The notes below the pieces were generated by a model that was not told where the DNA came from, made no database searches, and saw only the letters and a program-made list of their open reading frames with translations. Positions 1 through 13,155 of a stretch of DNA of 64,000 bases are shown here, piece after piece (the stretch's first letter is position 1; each line of letters starts with the position of its first letter). Where the stretch lies: positions 37,366,770 to 37,430,769 of the forward strand of contig CM067568.1 of assembly GCA_034336665.1 (NCBI GenBank). The letters run 5' to 3'. Both the position numbers and the translations under genes were made by a program. The stretch comes from Luscinia megarhynchos. Lineage: Eukaryota > Chordata > Aves > Passeriformes > Turdidae.

Positions 1-3000
1 TTAAGAGAATTAACTCAAATATCACCATATAGATATTCTATGTACAGGCATATAACTTGGCATTTCACCTTGCCCTTGAAATTGTGCTGGGTAATTTCTT
101 TGCAAACAGAAGCCTGTAAAGGGCAGTGGCTTTTGTTAGAACAGCACATTCCTCAAACTTCTTTTTGGTCTCATCTCAAAATGTGCTTGCTAATGTATGT
201 ATGAATAGACCTTTTTCTTCCCTGGAACTGTGGAGGACCAGGGTGGACATTAACATTTTTTGACCTACCACCTCTTCACTACAATTTCAGGGAAGGGATA
301 ATAAATTTTTATCTTTGTTATTAGCAGACTACTGAGTCATGATCTTTACACTATAATAATTTATTCCTTACTAACCTGAAATGATGGAAAACTTTCTAAG
401 ATTAAGATTTCAACTTTTGGAGTAGATAAATGTTAGGGCTTGGATGGAAATGCAGCTTGCACAGAGACACTTCCAGAAAGAATCCATAGAAGTTTACTGA
501 AGATTTTCAGAGATAACTTTTCCTGCTGCTCCACTCACTGTGCACCAATGATGGACCCCTTAAGTTATAGCAATGACAGTGTAGATAAATACTTGGTTAA
601 ACAAGTAAACAAGACTTCCTCCATTTTTTTATTTTGAAATAGCAGCCACCAGGATTGCTTGTTTTGACCATCAAGACAGCCAGTCATTTAGCTATTCTGC
701 TGCTTGAACAGGGGTAGGAAGCTCTAGTGATCTCAGACTGCATACAGAAAGAATCACATATTATTCCAGGAAAGAGATAGATCCTAAAAAGACTGAATGA
801 TCTACATGATGGATGCTTTCATTCCCAACAGACTAAACTAAGGAAAAAACAGCTATATGAGAGATGCTGGCATTTTACTTCATGTTTACCAGTGTTTCAG
901 ATGGCTGCTCTCCGTGAGTTTATCAAAGACCAGAGACATACATGAGTCAGTCCTTCAAATAACAAGAGAAGACAGAGCAATGTGTGCACACAAGTATCTA
1001 ACCAACACGATAAAACAAAGGTGTTTTATATATAATGGCGAGTTATCACACAAACATTTCTTCTTTCTGCCAATGACTTTTGGTTTCTTTTTCACTTCTT
1101 TTCCAGCTTGCTCTTTCTCTCCTTTCTACTTCTCCCTCCTTCTAGTGACTCAAAGAGAAAAATGAATCAGAATTACAGTAGGCCATGATAAACATTGTGA
1201 TAAAGCAAGAATTTCCTATTTATATACCCAGAGCCTGGTCCTCTGATAACTCAAAATATAAACTCCTTTCTTAATTTTATTTCAAGAGTCTGTTATCACT
1301 CATAGATCAGAAATTAGTGGATTGATTACAGGCAGCAAGACCCAGCAGTATACTATGAAGGTAAGGATACTCAACAACAGTTTCTACTAATATCCTCCGA
1401 GAAACCTAACACATACAAAAGCACTGCACCTGCCATCTAAATGAATTAATTTCACTGATTAAAAGGTATTCTATCAATGTTTGACCGTCTGTGTTGTCTG
1501 AAACTAGACATTTTACATGGGTAAAACCAAATCTTCAAATTTTTTGCAAGTTTAATCCTTAAATGTTATATTTTACTAGGAAATTATGGGTAAGACAGAA
1601 CCTAACAAATGCACACAATAATTTTTTTGTTTTTGTAATTATGTTTAGACTTTTGGACAATAAAAGGTGCAGCATTATTTCTGTAAACAACCACAGCTGA
1701 ACAGTATTTTGTCTTGTATTATCAATTGGTTACATATACCTGTGCATTATACAATCTCTAAACAAAACTATATGGAGATTATAACAGGTTGTTCTGGCAC
1801 ATTCATACAGCTGTGTCCTTTACTGCAATTTAAACATATAATGACTTTTCTAGATTTATATATTACTTTCATTTGTGAGGTTGAAGTTGTACCTGTAGTA
1901 TATATTAGGTTTGCTTCAGGTAGGTATAAGAGGTAAAAAATAATGCTCTGTTCAAGAAGATATTCTCTTTTGAGAAAGTATCTCAAAAAGACTTTTTTTT
2001 TCCAAGGAATTAGAGCTGCATAGAACTACTGCCATTATCTTATCAGTGACTGCCTCTGTCCTGTAGGATATCCTGTAGGGAAAACTATCTCTCTCTGCAA
2101 AGGGGTTCCAGAATTGGCACATGTATGTGTTATCAGGAGGAGCAGAATAACTGATTTCCAAATGTTTGTTGTCTGTGTGACAGTCCCTAAGCACAGGCAA
2201 AAATGTTGCTGTTTCAAACTGCAGAGAAAGAAAGCAATAAATGTTACGGGGCAAATTTCAATACTACTGATTTATGAAGTAAGATATTCATATTAAAAAA
2301 GCACCATTTGGCATGCACCTAATGTTTTTATTGCTTCAACTTTATACTTTCCACTTTTGATTCTAAACTTCGAGCAGGTCAGGAATGACCATTTTCCAGG
2401 AAGGATCATCTTTTTCTTCCATCCACCTGGGAATCTACTAACGCATAATGATAATTCACATGTTTTACAAGCTGGAAGCATCGCTGAAAATGGAAGTCAA
2501 GTGGATTCTGTTCAGACAAATTTTGTTGACGTGCACAGCTTTTGTAAAATATTCTGTCTCCATACCCCTATTTTCTGTAAGAAATACTGTTATATAGGCC
2601 CAGTTCTTCCCCTGAGTCATTAATCTTAGAGGCCTCAGCTGGGAATCTCAAACTGTGAAGCAGCTGTCAATGCTTAGAAGGAAATGTGAGTAGCCAGAAT
2701 GAACACTAGAGCTGTTGCCTGCTTGTTGCTGCCATCGTGCAACAACACTCATCAGATCAACAACACCAGAAATGCACATTTAGAGCCCCCTAAAGTGATT
2801 TAAACAGCTGTTAGATTTAGAGACTTTTCTACTCGTAAATATTAACAATTTTCAGTTTAAAGGCTGTTTCAAATGAAAATGTCCCCAAACTGTAGGAATT
2901 CAAAAGAAAAAAAATTTATGCTAATTCTTTTCTTTTTTGTAATACTTTCCTATCTTAATCAGAAAATTTTCTTTAACTTTTCTGACTATGCAGAAAAAAA

Positions 3001-5324
3001 AAAACAAATAAAAAATGTTCTCTAATTGTTATTAAGAAGAAATATTATTTTTCTGCATTACTTCTTTACCTTCACTAACTTAAAAATCAAAAGAAAATAA
3101 AACGGCTGTTTTGAAGCTGTTTTGTATCTTTATGGTAGCCCAACTTGGCTACCATAAGAAGATATGAGAGGATGTTGACTGTTCTTATGATGCAGACCCA
3201 GGCCACACATTTCTATGCAATATTTTACCAAGAAATTCACCATACATTGGGCACTGAAATGCAGTATCATAAATTCACTTCCAATTAAACTGGCCACGTA
3301 TTGCCTGTTTTGTTTCTTATCCTTGGAGGCTGCCAAAGGAGGTAGAGAATACTGGACTATACCCAGGACTTTAAATCCATGAGAATTTATGTTTGTGAAC
3401 CAGCATGCTCCTTGGGCCTATAAGCAAGAGATAGACGAGGAAGCAGAATTAGAAGCCAACACACTGTGAGCAGTTGATGAATGTGTCTAGCTTTGTAGAG
3501 AGTCACATCTGGTATTATAACTCTTTGCCTCTCCAAGTTTGGAAACTGAAAACATATAGTCTTCTTAAGAATTTTGATTGCAAAAAACCCAAAACTTTGA
3601 CGCACAAACCTTTTGAAAACATGCTTCATACAGGAAGCACTGCTAGCTTAGCAGCGAGCCAGAGATTTAATGATAAGTATGATGAAGTTTGGTAAGCAAG
3701 ATATTACCTTCTTTTGACACTTTCCAATCCAAGACTATCCTGGAAATAACTAAGCTGTTATTAGCTTTTCCCTATTTTTCCCTTGCTGTCTACTTCTGAA
3801 GATGTTTTGTAGTTGCTGCTGATAGTAAGAAGCTTAGCAAAACAAGGATAGAAATGAGGATTTAAAAGAAGGAATCAGATGCCACTGGCTAATATTGACA
3901 TAGAAGTTAAGAATCTCAAAAGAGAACAGTTTGAAAACAACTGTCTACTGGTGTAGCAAAGCCAATTATCTTCAAATTATTATCTACATGTTGATCAACT
4001 ACAAATTCACAGACACATTATTTCCTAATTTTTCAAGAAAATGATGTAATGATTAATTTTGTTATTTTAGGGACTGAGAGGACTCAAATCTAAGACTTAC
4101 TGCCCTGTTTACACAAACTAGCTTTTGCATTTTCTGAAGTGGTTTACCCACAGATCTACCTTTACCCTGATACAAGAAGTAGTATCAGAAAACACCAAAG
4201 GCTTGTTTGTAGAAGACAGGAAAAGATAGTGTTCTAATGACCTCAGAACAGGAAAGGTAACCTTGCATTGGAACAATGGCTATATTCTTCCCTTTATTCT
4301 TTTCATAACTGTTTTATAAGTTTTGTTCCTACCTTAAACTGTCAGTCAAAGGAGATGAAGGAAAAAAAGGAAAGAAATTTTGAAATGGGATGCATTTTCA
4401 TGAAATACAGCGTTTCCCTTCTAGCTTTCAGAAAAGGTGACAACAACTTCTGTCCAACGTGCAATTTATATGGCAAAGTTTGAAGCAAAAACATCTGCAT
4501 AGAAAATTCCTGCTGAAACAAAGAATCTAATAATTTTCTCAGAACAGAAAAAATATATTCACTTGTCCAAAACTCTGAACATCATCTTTATTTCTACGTG
4601 CCAATAATATTTGGAATGCTATCAGAGTTTAGCTTTCAGCTCTTTTCTAATAGTTGTAACCATAAGTGGGGATAACATCCATAATGCTGAAAGTTTAACT
4701 TTGAAAAAGCTTTTACAGATGCATGCTTTCAAAATAGATTTTATGTAAGGAATTTACTTGAAGAGTCTTTCCATGTGAACAACAGTGTGCCTGCTGAGCA
4801 CATTCAGAATATGAGTCTGCAGCCAGAACCCCTAAACTCAAGACTGCTGCAAACAAGTCTGGCCCATATAGTAATTTTGTCTTCCTTTAAGAGTGTTAGC
4901 AAAGTTGATTTTCTCTACTGCCATTGTACAGTTCTGCAGAAGTGCATAAAAGCCAGTGTTGAGGATGAACTCTGAAACAAGGCTTACAAATGATGATGAA
5001 TCTTTGACAATACAAGCAGTTAAACAGGAAAGGAAATAACAAAGTGTAGCTCATGAGAAGGAGATTCCTATGTATGTATACCAGACTTTTTGACTTGTTG
5101 AGATTTACTGGATCAGCATATTGAAAGCTTTTGAGCTATTGAAAACTTCTGAGAATTCCCCGACTATTCACCCCTCTGTGTTCACGGGATACTGGATGCA
5201 TATCATCTGTCATAATGGACCCTGCATGTCCTTGAAGCATATCTACTTTGGCCTTCCAGCATTTTTCTCCATCTAGTTTGGTTCATGAATGGTCTCCCAA
5301 GTCACAAAAACATTGTGCATTACG
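1..5324. other. Unique AT-rich DNA, no gene recognised
   Basis: Open frames here reach at most about 100 codons, overlap one another on both strands and show no domain, signal peptide or splice-bounded exon. A pyrimidine-rich run at about 1085-1146 ends in TCTAG, and short A and T runs lie near 2905-3010. No repeat family was recognised. This is most simply intergenic or intronic sequence. A small untranslated exon cannot be excluded by eye. Confidence 0.6.
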
Positions 5325-5412
5325 AGTCTTACACTGATCTTGTCCATGGCAGGGGGTTTGGAACAAAGATGATTTTTAAGATTCTTTTCAACCCATTCTA
5401 TAATTTTATACT
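5325..5412 (+). mobile_element. Decayed CR1 LINE 3' end
   Basis: The stretch follows the order of a CR1 3' terminus. A CCATGGCAGGGGG block (5344-5356) is followed by TTGGAA, then a GATGATTTTTAAG block (consensus GATGATCTTTAAGG), then TTCAACCCATTCTAT near the end. Several substitutions put it well off the consensus, so it is an old, inactive, 5'-truncated copy lying in plus orientation. The block order matches from memory of the family; the upstream boundary is a guess because similarity fades above 5325. CR1 copies are usually truncated like this. Confidence 0.75.
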
Positions 5413-8400
5413 CTTGCTGCCCTTTGCAAAACATCAAACCTTTATGAATGTAGACAAAAGAGGTGGTTTGAATCTACATCCACCATATCCAAATTTTTTT
5501 CATCCAAGGCTAGACTCCCCCTGCAATTGTAACCTTCCCTGGAATACTAAACTTCAATATTACTGTCCAGCAGTATCCCCAAGAGAGCATTCTTCAAAAA
5601 AAGTGATGGCTGTCCCCGTCTGTAGTCTTTAACATTATGAAAATCAGCAGCTTGCTGTTCTGCAAAAGTGAGTTGATTAACAGTGTGGCTCCCTTGATAA
5701 ATGCTAGTTTTTTCACAGCCAAACTCAAACACAAAAGTGTGCTTTTACAGATGTCTTGTTTGCAGTTTTGTACGTTTCTGTCAGATTTGTACAGTACAGA
5801 CATAAAATGTAAGGCACACTGAGTCTCAGGTTCACTGCAGGCAGTTTATTGAGATGTAAATATCAATAATTATTTATGGTTTTCAAATCATTCACAGATT
5901 GCCTTTCAATCACTTTTGATAGTCAAAACTGTTCCACAAAGTACCTTGGACAAACACTAAAAATGCATTAAATCAAGTTAGTTGCAATACCACCCTTTTG
6001 TCAGTGGATATATCACTTATCTATTTGATTTACTTACCAGAGGCTTCTCCTTTTCATTAAGCACTATATTCCCAAACAAAGTCTAAACAAAAGAATCCTC
6101 AAATAAAGCAGCATTCTGTTTACTGGAATATCTTTAATTCTAATAAAGTCTACTTAGGGCCTTCTGTGATAATTTTCAATATTTTAATTTTTTGCCTATT
6201 AGTAATTTCCTTAATATTGAAGAGCTTTCATTCGACATTTAACCAACAAGGACAAGGAGACGTCCTTGCAGCTTTTTAACAACCTTCCTCAGAATCCTTA
6301 TAAACAATAAATGAAGGGGTTATTAGAAAAGATCATGAGATAATAAGAATTATTCCTTCTGCTAATGAAAAACTATTTTGCCCAAGGTTAGGTAGAAGGA
6401 TTTTGAAAGCATGAGAACCTAAAGACAGACTTCCTGACTCTCTGTCTTAGGACTTTAACTACAAATCTTCTTGCACAGGTAGTGACTATGAAGTGTCAGC
6501 ATGACAATAAGCCTCAGTGCTTGGTGATCCATCTAAATTTCTTTATAGAAGTAATTAACTTTTAAAAATGTATAAATAATAATAATAATACATTTAAAAG
6601 TAAATAGCAACTATCTATATGAAAAAAGAATGCAAATTGGCAATTTTTATATGAAAACCTGTTGTAATGGACCATTACAAAAAGGGAAAACTAGTTAGTC
6701 ACAGTCCCAGACTCCGACTGAAGGATACAGTAAGCATCACCAGAAACAACTTGATAGCAACTGTAAAGACTTGATGAATTTGCTGCAGTGTTTGGCAGTA
6801 GGGATAGTCTAACCAGAATTCTCATTATGTTGCAAGATTGATACTTGTGAGAGTGGGAAAAATTAAAATAAGAGAAGGAACATTTTAACTACTTCCACAG
6901 AATAAGAACCCAAGAGAAAAAAATACAAGGACTACTAAACTAATTTTGCTTTCTGTAATGTCAAATTTTCCTTCTGTTAGTATTGAGATATTCTGTTTTC
7001 CAAGAATAAAAAAATTAATTTCCTAGCATGCCAATTTTTAAAACGTAAAACATATTGTGATATTCCAAGCAGAAATAAATATGTTATACATAAATATTGA
7101 AAACACACACACAGGAGTCCAGAAAAAAATAATTGAAATAAAACATCATATCATATCACATCATATCATATCCTATCACATTTCTGAAAATAATTCAGAA
7201 AAGTGTTAGAATAATTTCTACTCTTAATATTGAGAGGTTCTCAAAATAAGTTGCTCCCACAAAACTTTTTTATTGCGCCAAAACTGCATTTTTATCTTTT
7301 ATAAAAAAATCTGTTCCATTAAAATATTTTAACCAGTCTGGAAACAGATGAGTTCATGTAATCTGCTGGAATGTGTTACAGAGCCTACAGAGGGTTTGAA
7401 CAATTAGTTCCTGTGGCTGGGAAGCCCTGGCTCTTCAATTAGTGACTAAGAGCTGGTTTTTTGTTTCCACTCCTTGAATAACAACAGAATGATCAAGATG
7501 TTGGTCCTTCACATACATCCAAGAACCCAAGAATGACTGAGTTATATACTGAAAGCACACAGGCATAAAACATAGAAAGGAAATGCATGCAAAGGCTGCA
7601 CCAAAAAGTCTCCTGCATAGAGATTAGGTGGAACAGGGCCATTTCAAATGTATGGTTGCTTTCTCTAAAGGAGAAATATTAGATTTCTAAATCTAATCAA
7701 CATGCAGCATGATCAGTGTTAGCAGCTACATATTCCCTCTCCATTCTGTAAATACTGAGGCATAAAAGAGAAGCCACCTTAACTAAATGCTTTCATCAAA
7801 CACCAGTTACATTTACTGCTCCTTCTGCAGCTTATCTGTTGAATAAATTAAGTATCTTTAAGCCTGAAGTTTGTTTGGTCTTTAAACATACTTGCCCAAT
7901 GATACTGCTAAATACTATCATTGGCTTTGGTCTCAACACCTTTCATCTGAGCAGCAGCCAAAGCTCCTGTGCCAGTCTGATAGAGCTCAGGCATTAATAC
8001 ACTGTTGTCTTAACACTTTAGTGGATTTGGAAGTAACTTATTCTACCAGAGGTGAATTCCATTAGTGTAAGTTGGGCCTAAGACACAGTGTCTGCGAGGA
8101 TGTGAGGACTGACATCAGCAAAGCAGACCACCAATGTATTTTTCCTTTGCATGATTATTATTATTATACATACATGCTTGGTTTTTCATTTAGCTGTATA
8201 GTCTAATGTTTAGCTGACCCTAAAGAACAAGTTACAGAATATTTGCCTATACGTGAACATTTGGCAAGACATATTTTTCTAAATAAGACATTGTTCTATT
8301 CTCACGATTCATATAAAAGATCTCATACTATTGCGGACATTTAAGAGTTATCCAGGAAAATACCTAACTACACAAAAATGTCTGCTTTAATTTATTGATT

Positions 8401-8624
8401 CATTTTGGACCATCATGGGAAACTTAGGGCCTAAAAATATCTTACCCATAGGCTTTATGTTCACATTTCATATGTACTGGGAATGACTGACTGTACTAGA
8501 GACCCTTGGTACCTGTTGCTGAAGTTTCTGTACTCAGTATTTTTCTTGGATTGGACTTGCAGCCAACTGGTTGTAATTGACCCTCTACTGGGACAAGTTA
8601 GGATAAGAACATATGCCTTTCCTT
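5413..8624. other. Unique AT-rich DNA, no gene recognised
   Basis: No open frame longer than about 70 codons occurs, and none has recognisable protein features. Minor simple sequence is present: AAT repeats near 6578-6592, the pentamer array listed separately, a CA run near 7105-7114 and ATT repeats near 8156-8168. The rest looks like ordinary non-coding DNA. Confidence 0.6.
7144..7183. repeat. Imperfect ATATC-type pentamer array
   Basis: About eight units of a five-base motif (ATCAT/ATATC phase, with ATCAC and ATCCT variants) run in tandem. Interrupted units suggest an old microsatellite. No LINE tail was recognised next to it, so it may have arisen by slippage in AT-rich sequence. Confidence 0.7.
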
Positions 8625-8675
8625 AAAAAGAGAGAGAGAGAAAAAGAGAAGGAGAAAGGGAGAGAGAAAGAGAAA
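8625..8675 (+). repeat. Polypurine (GA-rich) tract
   Basis: About 50 bases contain only A and G, made of GA dinucleotides and A-runs of varying length. All pyrimidines fall on the minus strand, a composition that can form triplex (H-) DNA. No surrounding gene gives it a role; it is best described as a degenerate GA microsatellite. Confidence 0.8.
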
Positions 8676-10129
8676 TATCACCAGTATTTATTTTAAGTTG
8701 CCTTCATTTCTAGCTTTTCTGGCAGAATGTCAAGCTTCTGTCATAATGCAGAACTCCAGCTAAAGCAGCTCCTGGAAAAAAAGACTGCATGAAGAATTCT
8801 ACCTAACTAAAATATAAATTTTAAGAATGGAGCAGCAGAATTATTTCTGCCCTGTAGGGTAGACAGTCCAAGTGATATTGCCATAAGATTTCTGCATATG
8901 AAAGGCTAGGCTGGCATCTCTCTCTAGGGCAGTCATTAGTCAATTTGTCATACTTCATGCAAACATAAATTACTAAATTATAACTACAAATTTGAAAACC
9001 TCCAATAGTCCTTTACCTCAGGCCAACTATTTCTAGGCTAAACAAACTTGACACCAGGCTTCAGCAGCAATTGTAACAATTCCATGAGGAACTCAAGGGA
9101 ATTACTGGCTGTACTGTATGAAAATATGCAAATTCTATCTAACCTTTTAGTCTATGAAAAAGGAACTTTATTTTTACTAAACTTTTGCATGCAGAAAAAC
9201 ACATTAAAAACAAAGCCAGTGTCTTTGCATAAATCTTTCATACAACACATTAAGCTTTAGTGCATGTAAATGGAAACTGTCACCATCTTATCTTCCTTGG
9301 TGAGCTCACGCTCACCCTAGCTTCACTCTCATTTTTGGCATATAAAGCACCACTGAAATCAACAGTCCATTCCTAATGGAACTCAGCATCCCCTTGCTCC
9401 TGTCCCAGTGCCCAAATACAACTAATCCTACTGGAAACCATCCTTTTCTTCTTTAGACATATGCAAAAGTTTTCTGTTTTGAAAACTGCCATGCATCTCT
9501 TCCTACTAAAGAAATATCAATACTTCACATTTTCATACCCAAAGTTTAGCACTAAGTTGCAAAACACTGACTGATGATACCTGTCATCCTCAGACAGGTG
9601 AAATTCCTTAATCAGGACACTGATGCAACATCTAACAGATAATACCCTCAAGTGGTATCCAAAAAACTCCCAAAACAAAGCCACACATTCCTGACTGTCA
9701 GTTCAACCATAACAGCAGCTTTGTTTGCAACAGAGATGTGCCCTTCTTCAAGTCACTGATCAGAGCATTAAAACCAGTACAGTCCTTACCTTAGACAGAA
9801 TTCATAACAGTTAAATACAAGCTACTTAAACTATAGTAATGTCATATTGAGACTGAGTGCCTTATAACGGATTTATGAACACAGAGCAGGTATATGTAAC
9901 CTAATGTTTTCTAGCTGGATGAAAATAGATGTTCCTTCTTAGGTGGTAAATGGCTGCTGAGCAGCTGCACGTCCCAAAAGGCAAAACAAGGAAAAACCTT
10001 TTCCGCAAGGAAAAAGCAGGACTTGTGTTCCATGAACATGCTTCTCACCCTCCTGCAAACTGCTCACCTCTCATGTCCCTCAGTCCTCCCACTCCTCTCC
10101 AGCCCTAGCTGCATTTCTGGGCCCATAGG

Positions 10130-10270
10130 AGCTATAATGGACTTACAAGCTATGTAATTGCTGTGGGTGATTTCATCAGCAGCGGCCGCGCAGCCTCGGG
10201 CCAGGGGGAGGTAATATTAGACAACAACAGAGCATCTGTCCAGTTTTATTTTAACATACCAGCCAGTCAT
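10130..10270. promoter_or_regulatory. Candidate regulatory element around a CpG-dense patch
   Basis: In a window almost free of CpG, four CpGs fall within 16 bases (10183-10198), including a NotI octamer at 10182-10189. The flanks are AT-rich and carry a homeodomain-type core (GTAATTG, 10154-10160) and a TGATTTCATCAGC block (10168-10180) resembling bZIP or composite enhancer sites. That CpGs persist against deamination suggests an unmethylated or selected site. The patch is far too short for a classical CpG island. The regulatory role is inference; a chance GC-rich spot remains possible. Confidence 0.25.
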
Positions 10271-10839
10271 GGAAAAAACATTTTTCCTAATTGTTGGTAA
10301 GAACGCCAGGATGGCATTAATGTGGGACATGCAGCCCATGAGCTGCACTGCCACCCATGACAGCAGGTACAGCTGCAGTCTATGGAAGCACCCATAACAA
10401 AACTGGCCTCAGCTGTCTTGCAGTCCCAGCTTGGGTATTCACCATTCACCATCAAAAGGAAATTGGCTCCTGACACACAAGAGAAATTCTTGAATAACTC
10501 ATGGGCACTCCTCCTTTACAGAAGGAAAAAATATAGATCTCATGCTACCTTTTACACTGTTGGCAGGTGAAGATCATCTGAAAAAATATTTAATTATGCA
10601 GAATGAGAAATGTTTTCTGTATCTCCTTCTGTTTCTTTTTTTAAAGCAGAAACTTAACCTCTCCTATGGATTTAATGCCATAAATTGATGCAACCAAGAT
10701 GTTTATAAGACGTTATCAAAACTGGAATCATCCAGAAATTGTATCAGAAGACACTCTTTATGTACAAGTATAATTATGCCAGTCTTTTATTTTTCCCTCC
10801 CTTTTTCTTTCCCTCTTTTTGTTTCCTTTGCATAGATCC

Positions 10840-11140
10840 ACTTAATTCCATCTCTTCGTGTGGGCAAAAGCTGACAGTTGCATGACAAGGAATGTTTCCC
10901 TTTATAAAAGCCTACTTCCTCTCTGTGTAGTTTTAGCCTCATTGAAATGTTTCCTATTAAGCTCAATCAAGGCAGCAATTATCTAATTACTCACTTATGC
11001 TTTTCCAGTCAAAAATTGTACAGCCAAGCATATTAGAGGGCTGCATACATGCTTATTATTGTTTTTATATGTCCCTGTTTAGGTTTAAGAAGCAATCAAA
11101 CATTTTTACAGTACTTTTGTACTGCCCCTAAGTCTGTTTG
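10840..11140. promoter_or_regulatory. Candidate conserved non-coding element
   Basis: This stretch is dense in developmental-type binding cores: CTGACAG (MEIS/TGIF-like), a paired GGAATGTTTCC, CAATCAA, and ATTATCTAATTACT combining GATA-like and homeodomain cores near 10979-10991. It has no repeats and only mild AT bias. Such composition is typical of vertebrate developmental enhancers, but individual motifs occur often by chance in AT-rich DNA. No alignment was available. Confidence 0.2.
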
Positions 11141-12336
11141 CTACAATTTTCTACTACAGCAGGTCACAAAACCACTTCTATGCCTCCTACCAATTCCACA
11201 GTAGGTAGATGGTAATTTCAGAATCAAGTTACAAACTCATTTCATACCAATGGGCTTTGCATAAATAAGTTTGTAAAGAAGAAATGATCCAAGGGAACCT
11301 TTAGGTCTTCTAAAATGCACCACACTTATGACAAAACTGAAGTGAAAAGGGATTTTACAAGGCCTCCAAAAAACCCACATCTTCTATACCTAAATGTTTT
11401 CTTTAGAAGGAACCTTGAAATCAAGAGGTGATTTATATTCTTCAAATGAGATATGCAACCAACATATTGCCATAAAGAACCATGGCAGCCAACCATCAAT
11501 GACTAGTTTTTTTTACTGAAGTACAACAGAAATTACACTACATAAATGTACACCATGCCAGTCTTGGTTGGCTACCAAGTTCTTGTTCTATATGCAGACT
11601 GCTATAATTTTATTATTTCTCTGAGAAATACTTCTTATTGATGAATACATTTTTAAAACTATGGAAGTTTTTAATGCATGGTACTTTGTTTTAGAATGCC
11701 TAAAGACCTTAAAGGCATGAACAGAATTGTATTAAAATATCTTCACACAGTCTTTAGACCATGAAATACTTAATGACTTGAATTAATTTTAGTGATTATC
11801 TTTGTGAAACTGACTTGTGACTTTGGACAACACAGTTTCTAGGCTCATAACCTAACACACCATATAGTAATAGCTACATTTTCAAAATGGTGCTGAGCAA
11901 CCATCCATTGAAACTCAGACCTTTTTTCCTAACCCACTTTAAGAACTCAAAATCTATGACCCTTTTTCAGTGGCACTTCAGTTGCATACTTTGAGTAATG
12001 AACACTTAAATCTCCATGTGAAGCCCAGAAAGTTCTTCCCAGGTCCAAAGTTATCTTGTTTTCTCACTGAGCCATCTCAGAGTGGTTCTTCCAACATGGT
12101 GTTAGCTATAAAGCACAGTACTCCTTCAGAAGCCTCATGCTGGCTGGTTTTCACACAGAAACCTCTGTTCTGTGGGACAGATTTTAGCAGAAACAACCAC
12201 AGAAAACTTCCCACCTGTGTTGCAGAAATACCACAGCTTTGACTCTCCACACAAGGTTTCCTCCAAAGCATGACAAGGATGACTGAAAAATTCCATTTTA
12301 TTTCATGTGATCCATAAACAAAAGGCCATGCCTTTT

Positions 12337-12386
12337 TATAACTTACTAGTGTAAGTTATAGCTAGTTTATAGCTTACTAGTGTAAG
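12337..12386. repeat. Tandemly duplicated palindrome
   Basis: The first unit is a perfect inverted repeat: TATAACTTAC (12337-12346), a TAGT spacer (12347-12350) and GTAAGTTATA (12351-12360). A second unit begins 31 bases on at 12368 and matches 18 of 19 bases over TATARCTTACTAGTGTAAG, with perfect five-base inner arms around the same TAGT. The pair may come from one local tandem duplication. It could extrude as two small cruciforms. No protein site of this exact form is known to me. Confidence 0.85.
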
Positions 12387-13138
12387 AATAAAAGGACAGG
12401 ACATACCAGCTAAACACTTGCTGCTTCCCCCAAAGAGTGCCTAGAAGGGCAGAAGACCCTCTCATAATCTCCCCTCCACCTTCAGGTCAGAACTGGGGAG
12501 ACACTGTGTTCATGTGCAGGAGAACAGTGCTCTCTGTGCAGGGAAACCTCAGCCTTCCTGCAGGGATTCTGTCTTGGGCTGCAGAGCGAGCCAGTCCAAG
12601 TCCATTCACTCTTTTCTCCTCCTCAGGCCACAGATAGATTGTACCTATCAAAGACAAGTGGTTGCTTCTTCTAAGTTTCAAGTTACTTTATCAATAAAGA
12701 CTGCTTGAGATTCATGGGAGTGTTTACCCATTTTAAATAGGAAGAAGCAAAACTACCAAATATTAAACATTTCATGAGCACAAAATTACTTATCAGTCAG
12801 GGTGTACGTATTAATGTTGCAGAAAATAATTCTAGAATTACAATTGCATTATCCCCTGTGCATGAGACATGCTACATGTACATGGTTTTAAAGCACACAC
12901 AGGCAGTGAGTCTGGAAACACTTAGCATTGACAGCCTGCACTGGTGTGTAGGAAACATCTTTAATTTCTAGACCCAAGACATCTGGACAAAAGTAGAACT
13001 AAATTGTGTTCATCACATGGCTGCCCTTTATTAACTTGCAGACTATAATAATTTTTTGTCATCAAGTTTTGAATATATCCTGTTGTCTAGGTTTTAAAGT
13101 GAAAATGTTCATTCCTAGGAAAAAGGATAACTTTACAG

Positions 13139-13155
13139 AAAAAAAAAAAAAAAAA
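13139..13155 (+). repeat. A17 homopolymer
   Basis: Seventeen uninterrupted A residues are followed by GAAAG. An A-run of this kind can mark the 3' end of a retroposed sequence, but no processed pseudogene or SINE was recognised on its 5' side, so it is listed only as a homopolymer. Confidence 0.85.

Larger units (their letters stand above)
8676..12336. other. Unique DNA, no gene; two motif-dense stretches
   Basis: No exon was recognised. Two stretches stand out in composition and are listed separately: a CpG-dense patch near 10.19 kb and a motif-dense stretch at 10.84-11.14 kb. A long pyrimidine run (about 10787-10830) ends in GCATAG and resembles a splice acceptor region, but no open frame or donor follows it convincingly. 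Confidence 0.55.
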
